A stretch of 64,000 bases of DNA from RGIG3178 sp942492795 (GTDB lineage: Bacteria; Bacillota; Clostridia; Christensenellales; QAND01). The DNA lies in NCBI GenBank assembly GCA_942492795.1, contig OW818639.1:2232001-2296000 (forward strand), read 5' to 3'. A model generated the notes under the pieces. That model made no database searches. It was given only the letters and a program-made list of their open reading frames with translations, and was not told where the DNA came from. The stretch's first letter is position 1; every line of letters starts with the position of its first letter. This document shows positions 41,877 through 49,743 of the stretch, piece by piece. Position numbers and translations under genes: made by a program.

Positions 41877-42401
41877 TCAATGTGTCATTCTTGTCCAAAG
41901 CTGCGTTTGCGGATTGAACCAAAGGATCGTCAACCCCTTGGCAACCGCATATTGCAATGTGCGTTTTGTGCCGCCGCTTTCGCCGCTGTAAATGGCGACA
42001 AGCAAGTTCGACCGGTCCACCATATACCGGTTTCGCTGCATCATGCATCCCCGGTGATACCGTTGATTGAGCACCAGAGCTTCGTCAGCCTGCTCTAAGA
42101 TGCTTTGATACCGGTGTTGATATTCTGTGCTCCACCGCTTTTCCTGCCCCAGGTAGGGCGCTACAGCCACAAAGCGGATACCAGGATGATTCTTTCTGTG
42201 AACCAAAACGGCTTCGGCGCAATAGATGTCGCTTCCTTGGGCCATGCCGCCATAGAAAGTGGAAAAACCTTGGCTTATGAGCGATCCTATGCAATCAAAC
42301 AAGCCCTGTTTCATGGCGATGCAATCGGGATGGCTTTCATCGTAACCGAACGCAAGCTTGTCCGGCCGATGTCCGGAAAAACAACAGGAAACTTCGCGCA
42401 T
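41877..42401 (-). CDS. SLOG-domain protein, YpsA/DUF1273-like
   Basis: Nucleotide-binding Rossmann-like protein of 174 residues. Motifs are CCFSGHRPDKLAFGYDE at the start, GFSTFYGGMAQGSDIYCAEA near residue 44 and AIYSGESGGTKRTLQYAVAK near 140, the classic SLOG glycine-rich pattern. YpsA of B. subtilis affects cell division and stress, and SLOG domains are proposed to bind NAD-like or nucleotide ligands; the ligand here is unknown. The ATG at 42401 has GGAGG five bases upstream. It heads a two-gene unit with the flavin-binding protein. Confidence 0.85.
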   Translation of the reverse strand: MREVSCCFSGHRPDKLAFGYDESHPDCIAMKQGLFDCIGSLISQGFSTFYGGMAQGSDIYCAEAVLVHRKNHPGIRFVAVAPYLGQEKRWSTEYQHRYQSILEQADEALVLNQRYHRGCMMQRNRYMVDRSNLLVAIYSGESGGTKRTLQYAVAKGLTILWFNPQTQLWTRMTH

Positions 42402-42531
42402 CGCGCCCTCCGATTTCGTTGTATTTAAACTTACTGTATCACAGAAGAACACCTTGTTCCAACTCGTGTTTTCAGGCATTTGTTCCCGTTTTCACGCGCG
42501 ATTTACGAACTTCTGTTCCCCTCTGCTTCGT

Positions 42532-42560
42532 TTGCGTAAATCCTCGAAATACGGTAGAAT
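42532..42560 (+). promoter_or_regulatory. Promoter of dapB
   Basis: TTGCGT and TAGAAT lie 17 bases apart, about 33 bases before the dapB ATG. No riboswitch fits in the short leader. Confidence 0.65.
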
Positions 42561-42593
42561 AAAACTGATTTAGGCACGAAAGAGGTTTTTTTT

Positions 42594-43361
42594 ATGATAG
42601 ATGTTTGTATCGTCGGCGCCATGGGACAAATGGGTCAAATCATCGCCCGCTGCATCGAGAAGGACAATGAATTGCGCGTTGTGGCAGGGATCGATGTTCA
42701 TACAACAGGAGCGTTCTCTTATCCTATATATACATCGCTTGCTGCGATGAAAGAATCTCCCGATATCGTGGTGGACTTTACACGAGCGGATAATCTTCCA
42801 AACGTTCTGAATTATTGCCTTTCCAACCAAAAACCTGTTCTCATCTGTTCCACCGCGCATACGGCGGAACAAAAAGCGACCGTCATCGAAGCATCCAAGA
42901 GCATTCCGCTGTTTTTTTCCTACAACAATTCGTTGGGCGTAGCGCTGATGAAATCGCTGATTCAAATGTGCGCTCGCGTATTGGGCGAAGGCTATGATAT
43001 CGAGATCATCGAAAAGCACCATAACAGGAAGATAGACGCACCGAGCGGAACGGCTGAAATGCTGTTCCACGCGCTCAACGAGGTGCGGGACGGTTCCCTT
43101 GTGCCCGTCTATGACAGGCAACAGGCACTGCACAAACGCGAATCCAACGAGGTCGGGATGTTGAGCTTTCGCGGAGGCACCTATGCCGGAGAGCATTCCG
43201 TCTATTTTGCCGGACAGGACGAAGCCATTGAAATCCACCACAGCGTGACCTCGCGCGAAGTGTTTGCGACCGGTACATTGCGTGCCATCCATTATATGAC
43301 AACCCAACAACCCGGATTGTATAACATGGACGACGTATTGGGATTCTCTGAGAAGAAATAG
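42594..43361 (+). CDS. dapB: 4-hydroxy-tetrahydrodipicolinate reductase
   Basis: NAD(P)H-dependent reductase following DapA in diaminopimelate synthesis. The 255-residue protein has the nucleotide-binding IVGAMGQMGQ near residue 6, VVDFTRADN near 60, and the active-site EKHHNRKIDAPSGTAEML near 139, diagnostic for DapB. The C-terminal FRGGTYAGEHSVYFAG matches the family. It is monocistronic between its own promoter and a terminator, unlike asd-dapA which are behind the lysine riboswitch. Confidence 0.95.
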   Translation: MIDVCIVGAMGQMGQIIARCIEKDNELRVVAGIDVHTTGAFSYPIYTSLAAMKESPDIVVDFTRADNLPNVLNYCLSNQKPVLICSTAHTAEQKATVIEASKSIPLFFSYNNSLGVALMKSLIQMCARVLGEGYDIEIIEKHHNRKIDAPSGTAEMLFHALNEVRDGSLVPVYDRQQALHKRESNEVGMLSFRGGTYAGEHSVYFAGQDEAIEIHHSVTSREVFATGTLRAIHYMTTQQPGLYNMDDVLGFSEKK

Positions 43362-43372
43362 CCTTTTGATAC

Positions 43373-43407
43373 AAAAAGGACACCTTGGAGAAGGTGTCCT
43401 TTTTTTG
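43373..43407. terminator. Bidirectional terminator between dapB and ribU
   Basis: AAAAAGGACACCTT and AAGGTGTCCTTTTTTT pair around GGAG, with A and T tracts on both sides for the convergent genes. Confidence 0.9.
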
Positions 43408-43418
43408 TTGCACGTTGA

Positions 43419-43997
43419 TCAGGACTTTTGTGCGCCAACCGTCGGTGTTTGTTTTTGTGCGAACAGAATTGAGCCCACCAGTTTGTACAGCACAAGCGTC
43501 ACCGCTCCGTTTAGCCCCGCCTTGATCAGGTTGAACGGCGCGATAATGGGCAGGATCATGGGCATCACGACGCTTCGCGGCACGCCCAGAAAGATCGGCG
43601 TAAGGAGGATGTTCCAAAGCATCATGGTTGCCGTCATCGTAAGGGCTCCGGCGACAATCGCTGCGATGGCTGTTTTGTAGTTCTTTTTGCGATTGAAGAT
43701 GCTGCCTGCGACCAACACATAGGCTCCCGTTGCAAAGAAATGCATCAGGATCCCGATGATCCCGCTCTGTGCGCTGACGGTCACGCCCTGAACGACGCTC
43801 ACGACCAAGGTGAGCATCAAACCGTTCCAAGGTCCGAACAGAAAGGTGCTGATCAGGATCGGTATATCCGCGGGGTCATACTCCAAAAACGGCGCCGCAG
43901 GAAACAGCGGAAGCCGGATAAAGTAGACGAGTACGATGGATAGCGCCGCCATCACGCCGAGGATGGCAATTTTTCTTGTGGACTGGCTTGTGTTCAT
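43419..43997 (-). CDS. ribU: Riboflavin ECF transporter S component
   Basis: Membrane substrate-binding subunit of an energy-coupling-factor importer, 192 residues, with about six helices. The loop PAAPFLEYDPADIPILISTF near residue 32 is characteristic of RibU, with the DPADIP motif involved in riboflavin binding in the family. A well-formed FMN riboswitch in its leader makes riboflavin the confident substrate. The ATG at 43997 has AAGGAGG upstream. The shared ECF ATPases and T component are not in this window. Confidence 0.9.
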   Translation of the reverse strand: MNTSQSTRKIAILGVMAALSIVLVYFIRLPLFPAAPFLEYDPADIPILISTFLFGPWNGLMLTLVVSVVQGVTVSAQSGIIGILMHFFATGAYVLVAGSIFNRKKNYKTAIAAIVAGALTMTATMMLWNILLTPIFLGVPRSVVMPMILPIIAPFNLIKAGLNGAVTLVLYKLVGSILFAQKQTPTVGAQKS

Positions 43998-44035
43998 TCT
44001 TCCATAACCTCCTTAAAAATAAGGCATGTTAGGAC

Positions 44036-44066
44036 AAAAAAGCACCCTTACATGTTAAGGGTGCCC
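44036..44066 (-). terminator. FMN riboswitch expression-platform terminator
   Basis: On the minus strand GCACCCTTAACA and TGTAAGGGTGC pair and run into TTTTTT, between the FMN aptamer and ribU. Confidence 0.9.
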
Positions 44067-44103
44067 GGTTATTGATGCAGATCCAAACCCACATAAATAA
44101 TCG

Positions 44104-44222
44104 TGTTTCTTCATCCGGACTATACCGTCGGTTCAGGAATCGCACCTGATCAGCCTTTAGGCTCTCGGACTTGTAGCTTTCGCTCATTACCGCCGGTGAG
44201 GATTCGCGCCTCGCCCTAACAC
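44104..44222 (-). ncRNA. FMN riboswitch (RFN element)
   Basis: The minus strand carries the diagnostic blocks in order: AGGGCGAGGCGCGAATCC, ACCGGCGGTAATGAGC, AAGTCCGAGAGCC, GGTGCGATTCCTGAACCGA and CGGTATAGTCCGGATGAAGA. The flanks pair to close the central multiloop. With the terminator that follows it should switch off ribU when FMN is abundant. Confidence 0.95.
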
Positions 44223-44234
44223 AATACCATGCAT

Positions 44235-44263
44235 AGTATAGAGGATTGCCGAGAGAATTTCAA
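44235..44263 (-). promoter_or_regulatory. Promoter of the FMN riboswitch-ribU transcript
   Basis: Minus-strand TTGAAA and TATACT are 17 bases apart and end about 13 bases before the aptamer. Confidence 0.85.
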
Positions 44264-44318
44264 CCCCTGCAATAAGCTTTGATGCATTGCTATGCCAACC
44301 TCGTTAAAATAAACGATA

Positions 44319-44594
44319 TTACTTTCGGATGACGGGTCTTGGTCCGCTGTTGCTCAGATTGCGTACCATTTCAAACGCACCCGTAGAAGCCAGACCGCTG
44401 GCAAGCCCTCCCAAAAGAACCTGCGGCGTGAACGCCCAGCCGTTGAGCCATGTATTGAGAAGAATTCCGAGTATGCCCATCAGAAGCGGAATAAACTTAT
44501 TGGGAATAAAATCAAGGCTGTGTTTGATGATATAGCCAACAGAAAAACAGATCGCCATCACGACGATGACAAGATAATCATTCAATACTTCCAT
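44319..44594 (-). CDS. Phage_holin_5_2-like small membrane protein
   Basis: Protein of 91 residues resembling phage holins of the class found in Clostridial and SP-beta-like phages. It has two to three membrane segments: YLVIVVMAICFSVGYIIKH, then PNKFIPLLMGILGILLNTWL, and a GWAFTPQVLLGGLASGLAST loop-helix that is highly characteristic. The ATG at 44594 gives proper spacing to GAGGGG. No endolysin or other phage gene is nearby, so this is an orphan. It could be a domesticated holin involved in protein release or a phage remnant. Confidence 0.8.
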   Translation of the reverse strand: MEVLNDYLVIVVMAICFSVGYIIKHSLDFIPNKFIPLLMGILGILLNTWLNGWAFTPQVLLGGLASGLASTGAFEMVRNLSNSGPRPVIRK

Positions 44595-44803
44595 CATAAC
44601 CCCTCTTTCCGTTTGTCGGTTTTTTTGTCTGCCACAGTGGATTGTGAAAGACATTACCGCGTTTTACGTTATGCGCTACGCAATATCCTGATGTCAGAAT
44701 TTGATAAAAAATGAAAAGGACCGCTTTGGAAGATTTCGACTTCCCGAAGCAATCCTAGTTTTATCCTGTGCTATTTCCCAAACAAGCATATGCTTTATGC
44801 TTG

Positions 44804-45238
44804 CTATTTCATATTATGCTTGACCTTGTGGAGCAAGAGCGACAGGGTTTCCATTTCCTCCTGTGTCAATCCCGCCGCAAGCTTTGTTTCCATTGCGTTT
44901 ATATCGTGGCGAATATCGGGAACCATCTCACATGCCTTTTCGGTCAGAACAATCCTTTTCAGCCGCGCATCCATCGGAACCTGTTCGCGGACGATCAATT
45001 CATTCTTCTCCATCAGCTGTAAAAGACTTGTGACAGAAGGGCTCCTCAACAGCAAGTACGATTCGATTTCTTTCTGAAATACTTCCCTGTTTCTGTTTTT
45101 GTACAGATACAGGATCACCCAGCAATGCATCCCTGTTATATTTTTCATGGACTTAACCTTAATATTGTTGCAAAACTCGCGATTGATCAGATTTGCTACA
45201 CCTTTAATCTGCGAAACGATACTGCACTTTTCCTGCAA
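44804..45238 (-). CDS. MarR family transcriptional regulator
   Basis: Winged-helix regulator of about 144 residues. The recognition region is near residues 55-95 with FQKEIESYLLLRSPSVTSLL and LMEKNELIVREQVPMDARLK, followed by RIVLTEKACEMVPDIRHDIN, the standard MarR order. The start is uncertain: a TTG at 45238 with GGTGG eight bases upstream gives a normal length, but the frame stays open to 45346 and would add a Cys-rich stretch (SCTGCSKC). It stands alone. A dyad at 45396-45418 is a candidate operator. Ligand unknown. Confidence 0.75.
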   Translation of the reverse strand: MQEKCSIVSQIKGVANLINREFCNNIKVKSMKNITGMHCWVILYLYKNRNREVFQKEIESYLLLRSPSVTSLLQLMEKNELIVREQVPMDARLKRIVLTEKACEMVPDIRHDINAMETKLAAGLTQEEMETLSLLLHKVKHNMK

Positions 45239-45559
45239 AACATATCCCACCCTATTTTGATATTTGCTTTCATTGCACTTTGAGCAGCCGGTACATGAAA
45301 ACATTCGGACAATATTGATTGCATGGCAATCCCTGTGCAACAGCACAAAATTTACTATTATTTTGTCGGATTGTTTGAAAAATATGTTTGAAAACTTGAT
45401 GATTTATCATACTATCAAACGCCGTCGGTGTCAAGAAAACGGCTTTACATCGTGGTTTTTCCAAGACATGATCCATATGTGATCCGAAAGGTGGAAGAAT
45501 CCATACCATAGGAAGGATTTATGATGCCATAATAGATGCCGGCAGAGGCCTCCGGCTCC
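45239..45559. other. AT-rich region upstream of the MarR gene
   Basis: About 320 bases with no certain gene, apart from the possible Cys-rich extension of the MarR frame. It includes a direct repeat TGTTTGAAAA at 45372-45381 and 45386-45395, and the nested dyad TTGATGATTTATCATACTATCAA-like at 45396-45418 whose outer arms are TTGAT and ATCAA. Confidence 0.45.
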
Positions 45560-45587
45560 TTGACAAAAAGCATCGGGCTGTTATAAT
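45560..45587 (+). promoter_or_regulatory. Promoter of tRNA-Pro(GGG)
   Basis: A perfect TTGACA and a perfect TATAAT are 16 bases apart, ending 18 bases before the tRNA. Confidence 0.85.
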
Positions 45588-45605
45588 AGACTTTGCGTTC
45601 AATCT

Positions 45606-45682
45606 CTGGGTGTAGCGCAGTTTGGTAGCGTGCTTGAATGGGGTTCAAGAGGCCGGAAGTTCAAATCTTCTCACCCAGACCA
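45606..45682 (+). tRNA. tRNA-Pro (anticodon GGG)
   Basis: A 77-base cloverleaf with CTGGGTG/CACCCAG acceptor stem, anticodon GGG, a GTTCAAATC T-arm and an encoded CCA. Single-gene unit with its own promoter and terminator. Confidence 0.95.
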
Positions 45683-45683
45683 T

Positions 45684-45715
45684 AAAACTCTCTGGACAAA
45701 TCCAGGGAGTTTTTT
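45684..45715 (+). terminator. Terminator of tRNA-Pro(GGG)
   Basis: AAAACTCTCTGGA and TCCAGGGAGTTTTTT pair around CAAA directly after the CCA end. Confidence 0.9.
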
Positions 45716-46206
45716 ATTTTTGGGTATCGACGAATATAAAAGCAGGTCCATGTATTGTCAGAGACATCGTCCGTTCCCTTCTCTTTGACAACTTGCCAGT
45801 CGCACCTTGCCAATATGCACCCGTGCTGAAGGAATCCTGCAACCGCGGGTGACGTTGATCCGAACATTGAAGCGAGATATAGTACAATTCAAGAGCACAC
45901 GAGCATGCTAAGTTGCTATCGTATTACAGTTTTAAAGTTGCGTTTTAGTGTTGGCTAGTTACCTGCATTTACCTTTTTTCATTTGCATCTGCATTGTTCC
46001 AATGTCGTGTAATTTATACAATCATACGTCAATAACCACCGAGATTTCGCCAAACTCGCTCCACAATTTTTCAATCCGGTATCCGCCACAGTTCAGATGT
46101 GATTTTTTAAAGGATGTCTGGACAATTGCAGGTTGCCAATAATGAACCCCGGGTACAGAATTCTTGCATAATTACGCATTTACAACTGTACGAAAAACAT
46201 TGTCTA
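45716..46206. other. Intergenic stretch without a supported gene
   Basis: About 490 bases between tRNA-Pro and the promoter of the decarboxylase operon. A 68-residue minus-strand frame at 45661-45867 runs into the tRNA gene and is not credible. The right half is AT-rich; nothing else is recognisable. Confidence 0.5.
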
Positions 46207-46215
46207 TGGTATAAT
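46207..46215 (+). promoter_or_regulatory. Extended -10 promoter of the oad operon
   Basis: TGGTATAAT is an extended -10 element with a perfect hexamer. No good -35 is visible at normal spacing. It lies about 135 bases before oadA, leaving a long structured leader. Confidence 0.65.
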
Positions 46216-46242
46216 AGCAAAAATAAAAAAAGCACCTTCGGC

Positions 46243-46262
46243 GGATTTGATCGATCAAATCC
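46243..46262. repeat. Perfect 20-base palindrome in the oad leader
   Basis: GGATTTGATC and GATCAAATCC are exact reverse complements with no spacer, about 30 bases after the -10 element. It suits a dimeric repressor or an RNA hairpin; no adjacent regulator is evident. Confidence 0.7.
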
Positions 46263-46349
46263 AAGACAGTATGTTTTGGGGTGGAGGGCTTAACGCTTTC
46301 GCTTTTTTTATTATCGGTACATGAATGCAAAACTTAGCAGGGGGCCTAT

Positions 46350-47726
46350 ATGAAGATCAATTTCACAGAAACAGTTCTCAGGGATGCAAACCAGTCCCTT
46401 ATCGCGACACGAATGCCTTTTTCTGATTTTGAGGGGATTCTTGAGGTTATGGACAAGGCGGGTTATTATTCTTTGGAATGCTGGGGCGGCGCGACTTTCG
46501 ATTCCTGTCTTCGTTATTTGAGTGAAGACCCTTGGAAGAGGCTTTACAAGATTAAATCAAAGGTCAAGAACACCAAACTTCAGATGCTTTTACGAGGGCA
46601 AAACATCCTTGGCTATAAGCATTATCCCGATGATGTTGTGCGGAAATTCGTCGCGCACGCAGCGGATAACGGAATGGATATTTTTAGAATCTTTGATGCA
46701 CTGAATGATTTTAGAAATATCGAAGTGGCGATTGATGAGACCAAAAAACGCAACGCGCATGCACAAGGCGCTATCTGTTATACGACGAGCCCGATTCACA
46801 GCCTGGAAAAGTATGCGGTGATGGGTGCTCAGTTGCAGGACATGGGCGTTGATTCGATATGCATCAAGGATATGGCAGGCATCATGGGGCCGCAGGAAGC
46901 TTACTCCCTTGTCAAAGCTTTGACAGAAAGCGTTCGTATTCCGGTCGTATTGCACACGCATTCTACGACGGGTCTTGGACCGATGACGTATTTAAAAGCC
47001 ATTGAAGCAGGATGCAGCGGAATAGACTGCGCAATATCCTCTTTCTCCGGCGGGACCTCTCAGCCTTCTACGGAGACGATGGATTATGCTTTGAAACAGA
47101 TGGGTTACGAAACGGGCCTGGATGAAAAGATCTTGAAAGAGATCAACGATTTCTTCAAACCCATCAAAGCGAAATACGTTGCCAGCGGACTCATGGATTC
47201 GTTTGTGATGGGAACGGAAACAGACGCCTTGGTATATCAGGTGCCGGGCGGTATGCTTTCCAATTTGCTTTCACAGCTTAAAGCGACAAACTCGCTCGAC
47301 CGGTTTGATGAGGTTTTGGCTGAAATACCGAGTGTCCGCAAAGATATGGGTTATCCGCCTCTGGTTACACCCATGAGCCAAATGGTCGGCGTTCAGGCCG
47401 CAACGAATGTGCTCCAGGGCGAACGGTACAAGTCTGTTTCCAATGAAGTGAAGTCTTATTTAAGAGGAGAATATGGCAAAGCTCCGGGAGAAATCGACGG
47501 ATCTTTGACCAAAAAAGTTTTGGGAGACGAAAAGCCATTTGAAGGCCGTTATGCGGATACTTTAAGTCCGCTGTTTGAACAAACGAAAACGCAGTTGGGT
47601 AAAACAGCCCGGAATGACGAAGATATTCTTTCCTATATCGCGTTTCCTCAAATTGCGGAAAAGTTTTTCAAGGAACGGGAAGATGCGACGGCTGTTAAGG
47701 TTTCATATTCTATTGTAAGAAAGTAA
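46350..47726 (+). CDS. oadA: Oxaloacetate decarboxylase alpha-type carboxyltransferase subunit
   Basis: Biotin-dependent carboxyltransferase subunit of 458 residues, of the OadA/pyruvate carboxylase B/5S transcarboxylase family. It starts FTETVLRDANQSLIATRM, the metal- and substrate-binding motif, with CWGGATFDSCLRYL near residue 44, IKDMAGIMGP near 172 and LHTHSTTGLG near 201 giving metal-binding histidines. It lacks its own biotinyl domain, which is a separate gene two positions downstream. With OadG and OadB in the same operon the likely reaction is oxaloacetate to pyruvate with Na+ export; pyruvate-linked transcarboxylation is an alternative. Confidence 0.9.
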   Translation: MKINFTETVLRDANQSLIATRMPFSDFEGILEVMDKAGYYSLECWGGATFDSCLRYLSEDPWKRLYKIKSKVKNTKLQMLLRGQNILGYKHYPDDVVRKFVAHAADNGMDIFRIFDALNDFRNIEVAIDETKKRNAHAQGAICYTTSPIHSLEKYAVMGAQLQDMGVDSICIKDMAGIMGPQEAYSLVKALTESVRIPVVLHTHSTTGLGPMTYLKAIEAGCSGIDCAISSFSGGTSQPSTETMDYALKQMGYETGLDEKILKEINDFFKPIKAKYVASGLMDSFVMGTETDALVYQVPGGMLSNLLSQLKATNSLDRFDEVLAEIPSVRKDMGYPPLVTPMSQMVGVQAATNVLQGERYKSVSNEVKSYLRGEYGKAPGEIDGSLTKKVLGDEKPFEGRYADTLSPLFEQTKTQLGKTARNDEDILSYIAFPQIAEKFFKEREDATAVKVSYSIVRK

Positions 47727-47738
47727 AGGGAGATTCTT

Positions 47739-48071
47739 ATGACTTTATTGGAAAGCATCGGCGTGGACGCCTTTGGATTTACCATCGTTTTTGCCGTACT
47801 GATAGCACTGAGCCTTATCATAAAATTGATTTCGGCAGTGATCGGCAAACTTGAGAAAAAAGCGAGTGCGACGGAGCAAAGCAAGGTTGCTTCCACAGAT
47901 GTGCCGTTGTACGGACGAACTGCACTGAGCGCGGACGAGGGGCTCACATTGTTCGATGTTGATGAAAAGACAGCCGCACTCATCATGGCGATTGTAAGCG
48001 ATGAATCAAAAATCCCGCTGCAACAGTTACAGTTTAAATCGATCAGGCTTATAAATCAGGAGGTTTTTTAA
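47739..48071 (+). CDS. oadG: OadG family gamma subunit of the Na+-pumping decarboxylase
   Basis: Small membrane protein of 110 residues with one N-terminal helix (about residues 11-36, FGFTIVFAVLIALSLIIKLI) followed by a hydrophilic tail ending in a helical LTLFDVDEKTAALIMAIVSD motif. Gamma subunits anchor the carboxyltransferase and assemble the complex. It lies 12 bases after oadA and one base before the biotin carrier gene. The tail differs from enterobacterial OadG, as is common in Clostridia. Confidence 0.85.
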   Translation: MTLLESIGVDAFGFTIVFAVLIALSLIIKLISAVIGKLEKKASATEQSKVASTDVPLYGRTALSADEGLTLFDVDEKTAALIMAIVSDESKIPLQQLQFKSIRLINQEVF

Positions 48072-48072
48072 T

Positions 48073-48462
48073 ATGAAGTACATCGTCACCATCAACAACA
48101 ACAACTATGAAGTGGAAGTGGAACAGGGAGAAGCCTGGGTCGCAAAGACATACGAAAAACCGGCGGCGCCTATGGTTGAACAGGTTGTGGCCAACGCGGC
48201 AAGCGCTGCGAAAACGCAGGTTGATGAGGCTGCGATCCACGCGACAGCAGGAGAAATCATCGCATCGCCAATGCCGGGAATCGTTCTTGATATTATAAAA
48301 TCTGCCGGAGACAGGGTAAAAAAAGGCGATACCCTCTTGATCCTGGAAGCAATGAAAATGGAGAACGAGGTAATGGCGCCAAAAGACGGCATCATTGCAC
48401 GAATAGCTGCCTTGAAGGGCGCGGCGGTAAACACCGGCGATGTCCTTGTGGTTCTACAATAA
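48073..48462 (+). CDS. Biotin carboxyl carrier protein of the decarboxylase
   Basis: A 129-residue biotinyl carrier. A beta-rich N-terminus is followed by an Ala-rich linker at about residues 30-60 and a lipoyl/biotinyl domain at 62-129. The biotinylation site is EAMKMENE near residue 96, preceded by SPMPGIVLDIIKSAGDRVKK. It transfers CO2 from OadA to the membrane OadB subunit. The gene is placed between oadG and oadB. Confidence 0.95.
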   Translation: MKYIVTINNNNYEVEVEQGEAWVAKTYEKPAAPMVEQVVANAASAAKTQVDEAAIHATAGEIIASPMPGIVLDIIKSAGDRVKKGDTLLILEAMKMENEVMAPKDGIIARIAALKGAAVNTGDVLVVLQ

Positions 48463-48473
48463 CGGAGGGTAAT

Positions 48474-49619
48474 ATGGCATCTTATGGTGAAACCCTGCAG
48501 AAGATCTGGGCAGAATCCGGATTCACTGCACTGACCTGGCAGCATTGTGTAATGTTGTTTATCGCATGTGTTTTGATTTATCTTGCAGTCGTTAAAAAAT
48601 ACGAACCGCTGCTGCTGCTTCCCATTGCATTCGGCGTACTTCTTGCCAATCTTCCGCTCGCAGGACTCATGAACGCACCGGTGGACGGATCGTCTGAACC
48701 GGGCGGATTGTTGTATTACCTGTATCTTGGCGTTAAAAAAGGCATATACCCGTCGCTTATCTTCATGGGTATCGGCGCAATGACTGATTTTGGTCCGTTG
48801 ATCGCCCGTCCTTCCAGCCTGATTATGGGTGCCGCTGCGCAGCTTGGCATCTATATTGCGTTTTCATTCGCGATCGTTCTGGGCTTCACTCCCAGCGAAG
48901 CTTCTTCCATCGGCATCATCGGCGGTGCGGACGGGCCGACTGCCATCTATCTGACCACGAGGTTGGCACCGCACCTTCTGCCCGCCATCGCAATAGCCGC
49001 TTATTCGTATATGGCACTCATACCGATCATACAACCTCCCATAATGCGCTTGCTGACAACAAAACGCGAGCGGGAAGTCAAAATGGAACAGCTGCGGGAT
49101 GTCGGAAAAGCGGAAAAGGTCATCTTTCCGATTGTCGTATCCATTCTGTGCATATTGCTGCTGCCGTCGGTGGCACCTTTGATCGGCATGTTTATGCTGG
49201 GCAACCTGTTTAGGGAATCCGGTGTCGTGGAAAGGCTCTCCGGAACGGCACAGAACGCATTGATCAACATTGTAACGATATTCCTGGGCGTAACGGTGGG
49301 GGCAACCGCTGCTGCGGAAACATTTTTAAGACCGCAGACGCTGATGATAATCGGACTTGGATTGATGGCTTTTATGTTCAGTACCGTTGGCGGTGTACTG
49401 ATCGGAAAGCTGATGTATTTAGTATCAGGCGGCAAGATCAACCCGCTTATCGGTTCTGCCGGGGTTTCCGCGGTGCCGATGGCCGCGCGCGTGTCACAGG
49501 TTGAAGGACAAAAGGCCAAGCCCGGCAATTACCTTTTGATGCATGCCATGGGGCCGAATGTCGCAGGTGTCATCGGATCGGCGGTTGCCGCCGGTGTATT
49601 GTTGGCACTGTTTGGCTGA
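48474..49619 (+). CDS. oadB: Na+-translocating decarboxylase beta subunit
   Basis: Integral membrane subunit of 381 residues that decarboxylates carboxybiotin and moves Na+ outward. About nine to ten helices are visible. Family signatures are FMGIGAMTDFGPLIARPSSL near residue 100, SIGIIGGADGPTAIYLTTRL near 148 (with the functional Asp) and AMGPNVAGVIGSAVAAGVLL at the C-terminus. Shared by oxaloacetate, methylmalonyl-CoA and glutaconyl-CoA pumps; the oadA partner points to oxaloacetate. It is the last gene of the operon. Confidence 0.95.
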   Translation: MASYGETLQKIWAESGFTALTWQHCVMLFIACVLIYLAVVKKYEPLLLLPIAFGVLLANLPLAGLMNAPVDGSSEPGGLLYYLYLGVKKGIYPSLIFMGIGAMTDFGPLIARPSSLIMGAAAQLGIYIAFSFAIVLGFTPSEASSIGIIGGADGPTAIYLTTRLAPHLLPAIAIAAYSYMALIPIIQPPIMRLLTTKREREVKMEQLRDVGKAEKVIFPIVVSILCILLLPSVAPLIGMFMLGNLFRESGVVERLSGTAQNALINIVTIFLGVTVGATAAAETFLRPQTLMIIGLGLMAFMFSTVGGVLIGKLMYLVSGGKINPLIGSAGVSAVPMAARVSQVEGQKAKPGNYLLMHAMGPNVAGVIGSAVAAGVLLALFG

Positions 49620-49681
49620 TTCCGCTGCTTTGTGACTCCTTCGTCTCATACTGAAAAGATATACCTTGCTATTTGTGCAAT

Positions 49682-49715
49682 GCAAAAGTCCTCGGGGATC
49701 CCCGAGGACTTTTGC
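49682..49715. terminator. Perfect palindromic bidirectional terminator
   Basis: GCAAAAGTCCTCGGGGA and its exact reverse complement abut with no spacer, giving 17-bp arms with AAAA/TTTT tracts inside. It lies between the convergent oadB and 4Fe-4S genes. Confidence 0.85.
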
Positions 49716-49743
49716 GTACGGCAAAGGGTTTATGCCTGTTTAT

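Noticed and set aside
45661..45867. Minus-strand frame of 68 codons downstream of tRNA-Pro
   Set aside because: It ends inside the tRNA gene on the other strand, crosses the terminator and lacks a ribosome-binding site.
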